The notes below the pieces were generated by a model. That model did not search any database, was not told the origin of the DNA, and was given only the letters and a program-made list of their open reading frames with translations. A program made the position numbers and the translations under genes. Of a stretch of 64,000 nucleotides of DNA, positions 17,321-24,926 are shown one piece after another. Position 1 is the first letter of the stretch. Each line of letters starts with the position of its first letter. Origin of the DNA: Clostridia bacterium (GTDB lineage: Bacteria > Bacillota > Clostridia > UMGS1883); contig JAFUOO010000009.1 of NCBI GenBank assembly GCA_017472685.1, forward strand, positions 53,260 to 117,259, written 5' to 3'.

Positions 17321-17381
17321 AGCGATACAAATCCAGCAAAGAAAACGGCAATAAAACAGCGATACAAATCTAACGTGAAAA
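17321..17381 (+). repeat. Two AGCGATACAAATC repeats complementary to the small RNA
   Basis: Copies of AGCGATACAAATC at 17321-17333 and 17358-17370. The complementarity with the small-RNA candidate continues past the repeat: 17321-17338 (18 nt) and 17357-17381 (25 nt). They sit upstream of the small gene at 17438 and also behind the minus-strand promoter of the 101-aa gene, so protein-binding sites are an alternative reading. Confidence 0.75.
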
Positions 17382-17437
17382 TGGGGAACGTGGACAATGG
17401 TGTACGGCATATACATCATAAAGGGGGATTGATAGTA

Positions 17438-17605
17438 GTGACAGAACAGGTATGTAAGACGGTTAAAGTTTTTGAATACCCGGGAGCGATAGTGAGGGTA
17501 CATATACCTGAGCTGTCAGAAGATGAAAACAGGAAGCGCATGCGCAGAATTCATGATGCGGCAGCGAGTCTTATAAGAAGTAAATATGAGAATTTAGGGG
17601 GATGA
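17438..17605 (+). CDS. Small early phage protein
   Basis: 55 aa from GTG 17438 (AAAGGGGG eight nt upstream). The upstream in-frame ATG at 17381 and GTG at 17375 lack a ribosome binding site. Contains VRVHIPELSEDENRKRMRRIHDAAASLI, a basic helical pattern common in small Firmicute phage proteins of unknown role. Its stop overlaps the next start (ATGA). Confidence 0.65.
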   Translation: MTEQVCKTVKVFEYPGAIVRVHIPELSEDENRKRMRRIHDAAASLIRSKYENLGG

Positions 17606-17844
17606 AGTTAATGCCTTTTTCAAAGGAAAAAGCGAAAAGAGCGGAGTTTGTTATCCGCGAGGTAAAGAATTTACTGCAGGAAATCAACCCGGATGTTAAA
17701 GGAGCCGGGCTTGAGGACAGAGGCGATTATGAGGAAGCGTTTGTTGAGTACAGCGACGGCAGCATAATCGAATTTGATGTTACCGGGACGACCCTTGCGG
17801 AATTAGCAACAGCTTTTATAGAAAGGATTGAATGCTATGAGTAA
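17602..17844 (+). CDS. Small early phage protein, unknown
   Basis: 80 aa, translationally coupled at both ends by overlaps of 4 and 8 nt. An N-terminal lysine-rich helix and a C-terminal half with GSIIEFDVTGTTLAELATAFIERI; soluble and acidic. No family recognised. Conserved overlap architecture supports that it is a real gene. Confidence 0.65.
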   Translation: MKLMPFSKEKAKRAEFVIREVKNLLQEINPDVKGAGLEDRGDYEEAFVEYSDGSIIEFDVTGTTLAELATAFIERIECYE

Positions 17845-18121
17845 TAAGGACAAGCAGTTTTTTAAAAAGGCTATAGCCATATTCGTGTTATTTGTGGTGC
17901 TGATAGCCACAATACATTGGCTGAACGCACCCGAGGTTGAAGCATGGGAGTTGCATACCGTACAGTACGGCGATAAGCTCTGGGACATTGCCAAAGAGCA
18001 CAATCCCGGATACGAAGGCGACTTAAGGGACATAATGCATTGCATTAAGAAGGCTAACAGCATGGAAGACAGCACGGTATATGTTGGTCACGTTCTGGCA
18101 GTGCCTGTGATGGGTACATGA
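17837..18121 (+). CDS. Membrane-anchored LysM-domain protein
   Basis: 94 aa from ATG 17837. Residues 8-30 form a membrane helix (FFKKAIAIFVLFVVLIATIH) and residues 42-90 form a LysM motif (HTVQYGDKLWDIAKEHN.. to VYVGHVLAVP), which binds peptidoglycan. Possibly placed at the cell surface by the lysogen or early in infection. Overlaps the preceding gene by 8 nt. Confidence 0.75.
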   Translation: MSNKDKQFFKKAIAIFVLFVVLIATIHWLNAPEVEAWELHTVQYGDKLWDIAKEHNPGYEGDLRDIMHCIKKANSMEDSTVYVGHVLAVPVMGT

Positions 18122-18122
18122 G

Positions 18123-19280
18123 ATGGGGCTGGGGAGGAATTGGACACAAGAAGAAATTGACTATCTTTCAGAGAGCTGGGGTAGAGTTTCGGTTACTCAC
18201 ATTGCCGAGAAGCTCGGGAGAAGTGTTAATGCCATATACGTTATGAAAAACAGGCTAAAGTTGGGGAGATGGTTGGATAGCGGCGATTACATTACATTAA
18301 ACCAACTTTACAATGCTGTTGCAGGTAGAAACGCAAGCAAATACACGCTGCTGAGTTGGATTGAGAATAGAGGCTTGCCTATACATAATAAAAGGCGTAA
18401 CCAGAGTGTTGTTCGGGTTGTTTATCTGAGTGAGTTCTGGGAATGGGCTGAAAAAAACAGGTCTTTTATCGACTTTTCCAAGATGGAGCCATTGATATTA
18501 GGCGAGGAGCCCGATTGGCTTACAGAACAGCGCAAGAAGGATTTTAAAGCGTATGCTATTCAGCGCAAGGACCCTTGGACACCACTTGAGGAGGAAAAGC
18601 TTGTTTATTATCTGAAACAGCACAAATATACCTATGTTGAGCTGTCGAAGATACTTAAGCGGTCCTGCGGTGCTATTCAGAGGCGCTGTAGGGATTTAGG
18701 AATAAAAGAGCGACCTGTAAAGGCTGACAACCATGGACCCAACAGTATATGGACTACGGAAATGTACGAAATGCTTGCTGAAGGCATAAAAAACGGTGAC
18801 AGCTATATGCTGATAAGCGAAGCAATCGGCAAGAGTGAGAAGGCTGTTCGCGGAAAAGTTTATAATATGTACTTTACGGAAGATGCGGACAAGGTTCGTG
18901 CAATGCTGCAGAACGGAGAATGGGGAAGCGGCAGACCGGAAGTGAGAGTAAAGCAGGCCGTGCACCTTTCGGAATACAGGACCGAGACGAAAAAGCAGCT
19001 TTCTGTAATAGTGGGGCTATTACGCTACAGGATGAACGAGCTCGGATGGGAGCCGTACTGGCAGAGGCACATGTGCATGAAGTGGGATGACTTGTACGGA
19101 TGCAAGGCAGGCTGTGAGAGCTGCGACGAGTGTACGGCGTTTGAAAGAATTCCGCCTCAGTATTGCGCTCGATGCGGATGCACTTTCTTTGAGCGGTTAA
19201 AAAACAGGTTTTGTAATAAGTGCAGGGTTGCACGAAAGAAAAAGGCCCAGAAGCATTGGGCTATGAGAAAAAGAGGATAG
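18123..19280 (+). CDS. SANT/Myb-like DNA-binding protein with C-terminal zinc motifs
   Basis: 385 aa. Three tryptophan-rich helix-turn-helix units: NWTQEEIDYLSESWGRVSVTHIAEKLGRSVNAI (about 6-40), PWTPLEEEKLVYYLKQHKYTYVELSKIL (about 152-190) and IWTTEMYEMLAEGIKNGDSYMLISEAIG (about 208-240). The last 70 residues hold CxxGCESCDEC, YCARCGC and FCNKCR, able to bind one or two zinc ions. Such proteins recur in Firmicute prophage early regions; specific targets unknown. Confidence 0.75.
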   Translation: MGLGRNWTQEEIDYLSESWGRVSVTHIAEKLGRSVNAIYVMKNRLKLGRWLDSGDYITLNQLYNAVAGRNASKYTLLSWIENRGLPIHNKRRNQSVVRVVYLSEFWEWAEKNRSFIDFSKMEPLILGEEPDWLTEQRKKDFKAYAIQRKDPWTPLEEEKLVYYLKQHKYTYVELSKILKRSCGAIQRRCRDLGIKERPVKADNHGPNSIWTTEMYEMLAEGIKNGDSYMLISEAIGKSEKAVRGKVYNMYFTEDADKVRAMLQNGEWGSGRPEVRVKQAVHLSEYRTETKKQLSVIVGLLRYRMNELGWEPYWQRHMCMKWDDLYGCKAGCESCDECTAFERIPPQYCARCGCTFFERLKNRFCNKCRVARKKKAQKHWAMRKRG

Positions 19281-19284
19281 TAGG

Positions 19285-19689
19285 ATGAATGATTTAATAA
19301 AAAGAGGATACCCCTTCATTGTGTATGTGAAAAACGGAGAAAGATATACGCAGGCATTTTTAACACATCAAGCATGTGACCAGCGAATACGCGAATTGAA
19401 GAAGGTGGGCATTGAAGCGCATAAAGGTTTTGGTGGTGTAAACAGTGTGGATGTATTGCGAAATCAAAAAGCATGTGCTATGTGCTTGAAAGAAAAGTGT
19501 AATAAGAAATGTGAACATGTACACAATTACACATTAGACCAACTTGAAAAGGCTTATGACGAAGCAATAACTTATATTGAAAGCCGACCTAAAACTTGTC
19601 AATATTGTGGTCGTGGTTGCTTTGATATTGATAAGTTTTGTCCTCATTGCGGAGCTGATATGCGCAAGAAAAGGGAGGTGCTGAAATGA
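19285..19689 (+). CDS. Zinc-ribbon phage protein
   Basis: 134 aa. Two cysteine clusters: CAMCLKEKCNKKCEHVH in the middle and a C-terminal zinc ribbon CQYCGRGCFDIDKFCPHCGADM. Not recognised beyond that. Its end overlaps the next start by 4 nt. Confidence 0.6.
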   Translation: MNDLIKRGYPFIVYVKNGERYTQAFLTHQACDQRIRELKKVGIEAHKGFGGVNSVDVLRNQKACAMCLKEKCNKKCEHVHNYTLDQLEKAYDEAITYIESRPKTCQYCGRGCFDIDKFCPHCGADMRKKREVLK

Positions 19690-20129
19690 ACGCTTTTGAA
19701 GCTGAATTTTATATAAAATGCAACAAGCTTTTTATAACCGAGTTGAAAAGAATACGGACACGTTTTGAGAAGAACCGAGTAAAAGAACTACAGGAGCTCA
19801 TAGTGCTTGATGAAGAAATGGAGAACACTTCTGAGAGAGAAATCCAGGATGGGTATGGATTTGGATGCTATGACGAAGAAGAATACGAGAGACGGCTTGC
19901 TGCCTATCGTGAATATCATGCCAAAAAAGAAGCAGTGAAAGATATGCCGTCAGTACAATCTCAGCTGATAAACATAGTTAATGGCTGCATCCGAGATATA
20001 GAGAGCGAGATTGGTTATATAAAGATGCAGAATATGACAGAGGAAGAAAGAAATGAATATTACAAAAAGCAACGTGAGCTGGAGGAACGCAGAAAGAATC
20101 GGTTGCAGAAAGGCGGTGTGCAAGAATGA
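19686..20129 (+). CDS. Hypothetical helical phage protein
   Basis: 147 aa, highly charged and predicted all-helical with coiled-coil tendency (EELQELIVLDEEMENTSEREI, and the Glu/Lys/Arg-rich C-terminus). No motif that gives a function. Overlaps its neighbours by 4 nt on both sides. Confidence 0.55.
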   Translation: MNAFEAEFYIKCNKLFITELKRIRTRFEKNRVKELQELIVLDEEMENTSEREIQDGYGFGCYDEEEYERRLAAYREYHAKKEAVKDMPSVQSQLINIVNGCIRDIESEIGYIKMQNMTEEERNEYYKKQRELEERRKNRLQKGGVQE

Positions 20130-20299
20130 AAGAGAGAATCGCAGCATTTGTAGAAGAAGCGTTTTCTGAATGCTATACCCTTGATGATGTTGCAAGACTT
20201 TATTTTGATATAAGGATGGAATGTGAAAAACAGTTAAGTCATATGAATTTAAGCATTGCAAAGGAAATGAAAGCCAATGGCGTTCTTGAGGAGGAGTGA
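20126..20299 (+). CDS. Small acidic phage protein
   Basis: 57 aa, start overlapping the previous stop (ATGA type) with AAGGCGGTG upstream. Sequence reads MKERIAAFVEEAFSECYTLD.. and ends NGVLEEE: helical and acidic. Function unknown. Support comes from tight coupling, the ribosome binding site and colinearity. Confidence 0.55.
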   Translation: MKERIAAFVEEAFSECYTLDDVARLYFDIRMECEKQLSHMNLSIAKEMKANGVLEEE

Positions 20300-20305
20300 A
20301 AGTGA

Positions 20306-20569
20306 ATGGCTAAATTGTTACCTTGTCCGTTTTGTGGTTGCGAAGTTGAGTTGATTGACTATACTAATAGAGTTTATGGCTTTTGGGACTACAAAATTAA
20401 GTGTAAAAAATGTCGTGCTTATATGGATAGTCCTTCAACGGCTATTGTTAGCGGATTCACTGAAGGTGCATTCAAGCAAACACGAAATGAAGAAACAAAG
20501 CAAAAAGCAATGCATGAATTGATAATTATATGGAATACACGTGCTTCGAAGAAGGGGAGGGCAAAGTGA
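20306..20569 (+). CDS. Lar-like restriction-alleviation family protein
   Basis: 87 aa. Starts KLLPCPFCGCEVEL, has a second pair in IKCKKCRAYMD, and ends with IIIWNTRA, the standard layout of Lar-family (restriction alleviation) zinc-ribbon proteins found in phages. Lar of the Rac prophage modulates type I restriction; whether this homologue does so is inferred. Confidence 0.75.
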   Translation: MAKLLPCPFCGCEVELIDYTNRVYGFWDYKIKCKKCRAYMDSPSTAIVSGFTEGAFKQTRNEETKQKAMHELIIIWNTRASKKGRAK

Positions 20570-20643
20570 TGTCTGGTGTAGACTTTGTGTGTTGGGTTCT
20601 TGGAGTCATTTTGATTTTATTCATTTTGGGGGCGGTGGAATGA
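20569..20643 (+). CDS. 24-residue membrane peptide
   Basis: A 24-codon ORF whose ATG overlaps the Lar-like stop (TGATG) and whose stop overlaps the next start. It encodes a short N-terminus followed by CWVLGVILILFILGAVE, a single membrane helix. Ribosome binding site AAGGGGAGGG just upstream. Coupled overlaps on both sides argue that it is translated. Confidence 0.5.
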   Translation: MSGVDFVCWVLGVILILFILGAVE

Positions 20644-20912
20644 TGGCTAAATATATTGATGCGGATAAGCTTGCAGATATGCTTAACGCAAAAGGGGATA
20701 TGGCTGTTGGAACTCCGGCAAAAGTATTTTATCATGTGGCAAATATGCTAAAAAACTTGCCTCCAGCCGATGTTGTAGCGGTGGTGCGTTGTAAGGACTG
20801 TAAATATTATGCGGATAAGCAATGCAAAAAAATTCATTTCATTGCCCGAGACTTGCACATAAAACAAGATAATGACTTTTGCAGTTACGGAGAACGGAAG
20901 GAGGATGAGTAA
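20640..20912 (+). CDS. Cysteine-containing phage protein
   Basis: 90 aa (ATG 20640 or 20643; GGGGGCGGTGG upstream). N-terminal KYIDADKLADMLNA is a very common opening in Clostridial phage proteins, and the C-terminal half carries CKDCKYY...CKKIH...DFCSYGERK, a zinc-finger-like pattern shared with the next two genes. Function unknown. Confidence 0.6.
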   Translation: MMAKYIDADKLADMLNAKGDMAVGTPAKVFYHVANMLKNLPPADVVAVVRCKDCKYYADKQCKKIHFIARDLHIKQDNDFCSYGERKEDE

Positions 20913-20914
20913 GA

Positions 20915-21292
20915 ATGAATGGCGTTGAATTGTATTTGAAATTCAGACAGGAGCTTGACAAAATCTGTGTTCCCGTTATTTTAGAAAATTTGAAATGCGT
21001 TGAATACATAGAGCATGATGGTAAAACTGTTGGGATGGTAGGAGGCGTTTTAGGATATATTGACATCGTTTACGTGTTGCCCGAATACCGACGAAAAGGA
21101 CTTGCAAAAAAAGCGGTATTAGAGTGGTACAACAAATACCAGGCCCCCTATGAGAACACAAGGCTTCACATCATTAACAACAATATCCCTGCATTGAATT
21201 TTTGGAAAAGCATATTTGAGCTGTGGGAGGTAGGACACAACGAATTTGACACTCTTTACGAAATATTGAGGGTGAAAGGAGACGAGGAGTAA
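20915..21292 (+). CDS. GNAT-family N-acetyltransferase
   Basis: 125 aa. The acetyl-CoA-binding motif is clear: IDIVYVLPEYRRKGLAKKAVLEWYNKY (R-R-x-G-x-A type), followed by LHIINNNIPALNFWKSIFE, the usual N-x-x-A-x-x-F-W motif before the last strands. Substrate unknown. Phage GNATs sometimes modify host enzymes or DNA; nothing here shows which. Confidence 0.8.
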   Translation: MNGVELYLKFRQELDKICVPVILENLKCVEYIEHDGKTVGMVGGVLGYIDIVYVLPEYRRKGLAKKAVLEWYNKYQAPYENTRLHIINNNIPALNFWKSIFELWEVGHNEFDTLYEILRVKGDEE

Positions 21293-21549
21293 TGCCGAAG
21301 TGCGATACGTGTAAAGCAAACAAGGTGTGCGACCACAACAAATACGGGTTTGAGAACTGTGGAAACTATATCCCGGGAGATGTTGTGTCAGTGGTAAAGT
21401 GTAAGGATTGTGCAGGTGCAGAGGAGCACCCTGCCTCACCAGCAATGTACAAATGCAATGGTTGTAATTTTATAAGAGGAAGATTGGTAAGTAAAGATTT
21501 TTGGTGCAAGTGCGGAAAACGAAAGGAAGGTGAAAAGAGTGACAGATAA
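21292..21549 (+). CDS. Cysteine-rich phage protein
   Basis: 85 aa with eight or more cysteines (CDTCKANKVCDHN.., CKDCAGAEE.., CNGCNF.., WCKCGKRK), so probably two zinc sites. Overlaps the GNAT stop by one base. Related by its CKDC...GKRK/GERK ending to the gene at 20640. Function unknown. Confidence 0.55.
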   Translation: MPKCDTCKANKVCDHNKYGFENCGNYIPGDVVSVVKCKDCAGAEEHPASPAMYKCNGCNFIRGRLVSKDFWCKCGKRKEGEKSDR

Positions 21550-21907
21550 AGAGATTATAGAGTCGTTGGAGCATTGCACGAAAAGCAAGCGTTGCAGGGA
21601 TTGCCCCATGTATAAAGAGCACAATCCAAGGTGCTTGGAAATAACGGGCAAAAACGCACTTGACCTCATCAACCGTCAAAAGGCAGAGATTGAGAGGTTG
21701 CAGTTGGAAGTTGAGGCAGTTAACGAGCTTATAAATCCTTTGCCTTTCAAGTCAAATTTTGATAAAGCCATAGAGACCGCAAAAGCCGAAGCAATAAAAG
21801 AGTTTGCGGAGAGGCTGAAAAGGAACATCGGTTTTCTTGAACTCCCAAATGTAGTTGTAAGAGGACACATTGATAACATTATAAAAGAATTAACGGAGGA
21901 AAAGTAA
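21530..21907 (+). CDS. Conserved Clostridial phage protein, unknown
   Basis: 125 aa from GTG 21530 (GAAAGGAAG upstream), or GTG 21539. The layout TDKEIIESLEHC..CRDCPMY..CLEITGKNALDLINRQKAEIERLQ is a very common small phage protein: a Cys motif followed by a coiled coil. The C-terminal half is helical (AEAIKEFAERLKRN). Role unknown. Ends on the start of the capsid-like gene (TAATGA). Confidence 0.6.
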   Translation: MKRVTDKEIIESLEHCTKSKRCRDCPMYKEHNPRCLEITGKNALDLINRQKAEIERLQLEVEAVNELINPLPFKSNFDKAIETAKAEAIKEFAERLKRNIGFLELPNVVVRGHIDNIIKELTEEK

Positions 21908-22809
21908 TGATAAACGAAATAACACGAGTAAGGACAGAATGGGCGGCACCCAATTATGTAGGAGAATTATTCGCAGCTGACACAAGCCAGGCACCGCTGC
22001 TTTCCATGATTGGAGGTTTGACAGGCTTTGGTAGACAAACTACAAGCAGTGAGTTCCCTTCGCTGGTAATTTCAGACAATCCCTGTGAAGAAGATATTAT
22101 TGTTGCAATGCCGAAATCGGACGAAGGACAGGGGACCAATGTAGTCCAGAAGTTTGAAGAGTTTGTAGACCTTTCGTATTTGAGAAAGTCAAATAACAAG
22201 GATTCGGGCTTTTCGGATGAGGATGAAAAAGCATATCAGATACGCAACGCTCTTGTAAGGATGGCACGTGCTGTCGAACACAGCTTTATTAACGGTGTGT
22301 TCAATAAGGCGGTAAGCAGTGACGATGCAAACAAGACAAGAGGCCTTATTGAGCTTACGAAGAGCGGAACGCACTTTGATGCCAAAGAAGGATTGCTTTC
22401 AAGGCGTATGCTCGATGCACTTTATTTTCAAATGAGAGATGCAGGCGCGCACTTTGACAACATGGTAATGTTTCTGCCGGCGTTTCAGAAGCAGATGGTT
22501 GCTGACATTTATGCAAGAGAACTTAATGAGCCGATAATCGCAAGAGAAAATATCGGCGGTGTGAACGTTACACAGATTGAAACAGGTTATTTTAAGATGG
22601 GTGTTGTATGGGATAGATTTATGCCGAGGGACTCTGTTCTGCTTGTGGATGTGGCGCATATTGCACCTATGTTTATGCCTGTTGCTGATAAAGGCGTAGT
22701 TTATGAAACAGTTGGTGATGCCGACAACATAAGGATTTGTTCACATATTGGTCTTGCTCATGGACCTGCCTTCTTGCATGGAGCAATTACAAATTTGAAT
22801 ATCGGATAA
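21907..22809 (+). CDS. SU10/DUF5309-like major capsid-type protein in the early region
   Basis: 300 aa, start ATG 21907 behind ACGGAGGAAAAG. The sequence follows the SU10-type HK97-fold capsid pattern: TSQAPLLSMIGGLTGFGRQT near the N-terminus, a helical spine region (QIRNALVRMARAVEHSFINGVFN), a DNMVMFLPAFQKQMVADIY segment, GYFKMGVVWDRFMPRDSVLLVDVAHIAPMFM, and a terminal beta region ending AFLHGAITNL. It is embedded between early genes, 14 kb before the terminase and the phage's other capsid gene. Either a displaced structural gene, an alternative capsid, or a repurposed capsid fold. Confidence 0.65.
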   Translation: MINEITRVRTEWAAPNYVGELFAADTSQAPLLSMIGGLTGFGRQTTSSEFPSLVISDNPCEEDIIVAMPKSDEGQGTNVVQKFEEFVDLSYLRKSNNKDSGFSDEDEKAYQIRNALVRMARAVEHSFINGVFNKAVSSDDANKTRGLIELTKSGTHFDAKEGLLSRRMLDALYFQMRDAGAHFDNMVMFLPAFQKQMVADIYARELNEPIIARENIGGVNVTQIETGYFKMGVVWDRFMPRDSVLLVDVAHIAPMFMPVADKGVVYETVGDADNIRICSHIGLAHGPAFLHGAITNLNIG

Positions 22810-22822
22810 AAGGAGGAAGAAC

Positions 22823-22963
22823 ATGAGTTATTACCATACATGCCCCCTTTGTGATGCGCACTTAGACCCGGATGAAAAATGTGACTGCACAGAGCAGGAC
22901 ACAACAGAAGAAGAAAAGGAGAATAAAGACGATGAAGCTTTACGAAATTGCGGAAACATATAA
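22823..22963 (+). CDS. 46-residue zinc-finger-like phage peptide
   Basis: 46 aa behind AAAGGAGGAAG. YYHTCPLCDAHLDPDEKCDCTEQ carries four cysteines in CxxC..CxC spacing and is followed by an acidic tail (EEEKENKDDE). Overlaps the next gene by 32 nt in another frame. Peptides of this layout are frequent in Clostridial phage replication modules. Confidence 0.6.
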   Translation: MSYYHTCPLCDAHLDPDEKCDCTEQDTTEEEKENKDDEALRNCGNI

Positions 22964-23435
22964 CCGCTTTATGCAGGCGGTAGAGGATGGCGACGTTCCC
23001 GAGGAATGTATTGAGGACACGCTTGAGGCCATACAAGGGGAGCTGGAAGACAAGGTTGACAACATTGCCTGCCTCATAAAGAGCCTTGTTGCAGAAACAG
23101 AGGCAATGAAGGCGGAGAAGAAAAACCTTGAGGCAAGAATGAAGGCGAAGGCAAACCTTGCAGAAAGGCTCAAAGCGTATGTGTCTGAGACCATGAGAAA
23201 CAGCGGTATCAATAAAATTGAGACCGTCAGAAATAAGCTGAGCTTCAGAAAGAGTAGCAGCTTGTATATCGAGGACGAGAACGAGTTTATTGCTATGGCT
23301 TTGGCCGAAAATGAAATGCTTATACGCCATGGCAAAATAGAGATTAACAAAGAAGTTGTGAAGGAGTATCTTGGCAACGGTGTGGTTATTCCCGGTGCGG
23401 AGATAAGAGAAAACTATAATCTGCAGATAAAGTAA
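22932..23435 (+). CDS. Gp157-like siphovirus protein
   Basis: 167 aa from ATG 22932 (an upstream in-frame start at 22872 lacks a site). MKLYEIAETYNRFMQ.., a long coiled coil (CLIKSLVAETEAMKAEKKNLEARM), then KLSFRKSSSLYIED and KEVVKEYLGNGVVIPGAEI match the Siphovirus Gp157 family found at the start of recombination modules in Firmicute phages. Proposed host-nuclease-interfering role is from the family, not shown here. Confidence 0.75.
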   Translation: MKLYEIAETYNRFMQAVEDGDVPEECIEDTLEAIQGELEDKVDNIACLIKSLVAETEAMKAEKKNLEARMKAKANLAERLKAYVSETMRNSGINKIETVRNKLSFRKSSSLYIEDENEFIAMALAENEMLIRHGKIEINKEVVKEYLGNGVVIPGAEIRENYNLQIK

Positions 23436-23447
23436 GGAGGAAAAAGA

Positions 23448-24449
23448 GTGATAACAAGCGGAAAGATACAGACTGCTCAAAGAGTGGTTGTGTACGGAAC
23501 GGAGGGCGTAGGCAAAACGCTCTTTGCATCAAAGTTTCCGGACCCTGTTTTTATTGACACAGAGGGCGGCACGAGGCGTTATGATGTTAAAAGGCTTCCC
23601 GAGCCTCACACGTGGGAGGTGTTGGCAAGCGATATAAAGTATGTTCTTGACAATCCTGCGTGCTGTAAAACGTTGGTTATAGACACTGTGGACTGGGCGG
23701 AAAAGCTCTGTGTTCAGTACATACTTACCAGAGGCAAAAGGGACAGCATAGAGGACTTTGGCTACGGCAAAGGGTATGTGTACCTTTACGACGAATTCGA
23801 AAAGCTTTTAAGAACATTAGACGAGGTTATCAGAAAAGGAATAAATGTTGTTTTATGTGCCCATGCTCAGATGCGCAAATTTGAACAACCTCACGAATTT
23901 GGCGCTTACGACAGATGGGAGATGAAATTGTTAAAACAGGTTGCCCCTATGGTAAAAGAGTGGGCGGATATGGTGCTTTTTGCCAACTTTGAGACACTGA
24001 TAATAAAAGATAATAATGGCAAGGCTAAAGCGCAGGGCAACAAGAGGGTGATGTTTACTTCACACCATTCCTGCTGGGATGCCAAAAACCGCGAGGGATT
24101 AGCTGACAAGCTTGACTTGGATTTCAAGGAAATAGCGCATATTTTTGAAGATACTAAAACTGCAGCCGTTGATAATGCGCCTAAAGCAGACGATGTGCCC
24201 TTTACCTTTGAAGATAAGGCTGAGGAGAAGCCTGTAGAGGATAAGGGTTATATGGACAAGCTTCGCGAGCTGATGGCCAAGAACAAGGTTACAGACTTTG
24301 AGATAACGAAGGTTGTTTCTAAAAAGGGGTACTTCCCGGAGGATATGAAGATTGAGGATTATCCGAAGGAGTTTACAGAAGGCGTGCTTATAGGTGCGTG
24401 GGAGCAGGTTTACAAAGAAGTTGAAGTGTTACGCAGCACTGCATTTTAA
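23448..24449 (+). CDS. RecA-like phage ATPase (AAA_24/Sak4 type)
   Basis: 333 aa from GTG 23448 (AAGGAGGAAAAAG). Walker A YGTEGVGKTLFA at about residue 20, Walker B TLVIDTVDW, and a KINVVLCAHAQ-type sensor. The C-terminal 90 residues are an acidic linker plus a small helical domain. It pairs with the following DUF669 protein, the usual recombination or annealing pair in such phages. Confidence 0.82.
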   Translation: MITSGKIQTAQRVVVYGTEGVGKTLFASKFPDPVFIDTEGGTRRYDVKRLPEPHTWEVLASDIKYVLDNPACCKTLVIDTVDWAEKLCVQYILTRGKRDSIEDFGYGKGYVYLYDEFEKLLRTLDEVIRKGINVVLCAHAQMRKFEQPHEFGAYDRWEMKLLKQVAPMVKEWADMVLFANFETLIIKDNNGKAKAQGNKRVMFTSHHSCWDAKNREGLADKLDLDFKEIAHIFEDTKTAAVDNAPKADDVPFTFEDKAEEKPVEDKGYMDKLRELMAKNKVTDFEITKVVSKKGYFPEDMKIEDYPKEFTEGVLIGAWEQVYKEVEVLRSTAF

Positions 24450-24470
24450 TTAAAAGAAAGGACGATAAAA

Positions 24471-24926
24471 ATGACAGAATTAAGAGAATTAGGTTGGGAC
24501 GATGTAATCACAAACGAAGAGGGCGGAGAGTTTATATTGCTTCCTCCCGGAGATTATGAATTCACGGTATCAAGCTTTACCAGAGAGCGACATAACGGAA
24601 GCACTAAGCTTCCGCCCTGTAACAAGGCTGTACTTAATATCCTTATTGAAACAAAGGAAGGCAGAGCAGTTATTAAGCACCAGCTGTTCCTTCATCAGAA
24701 AACAGAGGGGCTCCTTTGCTCATTCTTCAGAGCAATTGGCCAGAAGAAGCACGGCGAAGCTTTAAAGATGGACTGGTACAAGGTTGAAGGCAGTAAGGGC
24801 AGATGCCAGGTAGGTGTAAGAGAATACACTACTGATAGCGATGAGGTTCGCCAGGCTAATGAAATCAAGAAGTTTTACGATTACGAAGCTCCTGCGCCCA
24901 AGGCATTTACACCGGGTAACTTTTAA
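24471..24926 (+). CDS. DUF669 family protein (ssDNA-binding candidate)
   Basis: 151 aa. FILLPPGDYEFTVSSFTRERHNGS, then a central beta-rich region and a tail ending in a proline-rich FTPGNF, match DUF669 proteins that follow Sak4-like ATPases and probably act as single-strand-binding proteins. Acidic/aromatic ending resembles SSB tails. Overlaps the helicase start (TAATGA). Confidence 0.75.
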   Translation: MTELRELGWDDVITNEEGGEFILLPPGDYEFTVSSFTRERHNGSTKLPPCNKAVLNILIETKEGRAVIKHQLFLHQKTEGLLCSFFRAIGQKKHGEALKMDWYKVEGSKGRCQVGVREYTTDSDEVRQANEIKKFYDYEAPAPKAFTPGNF

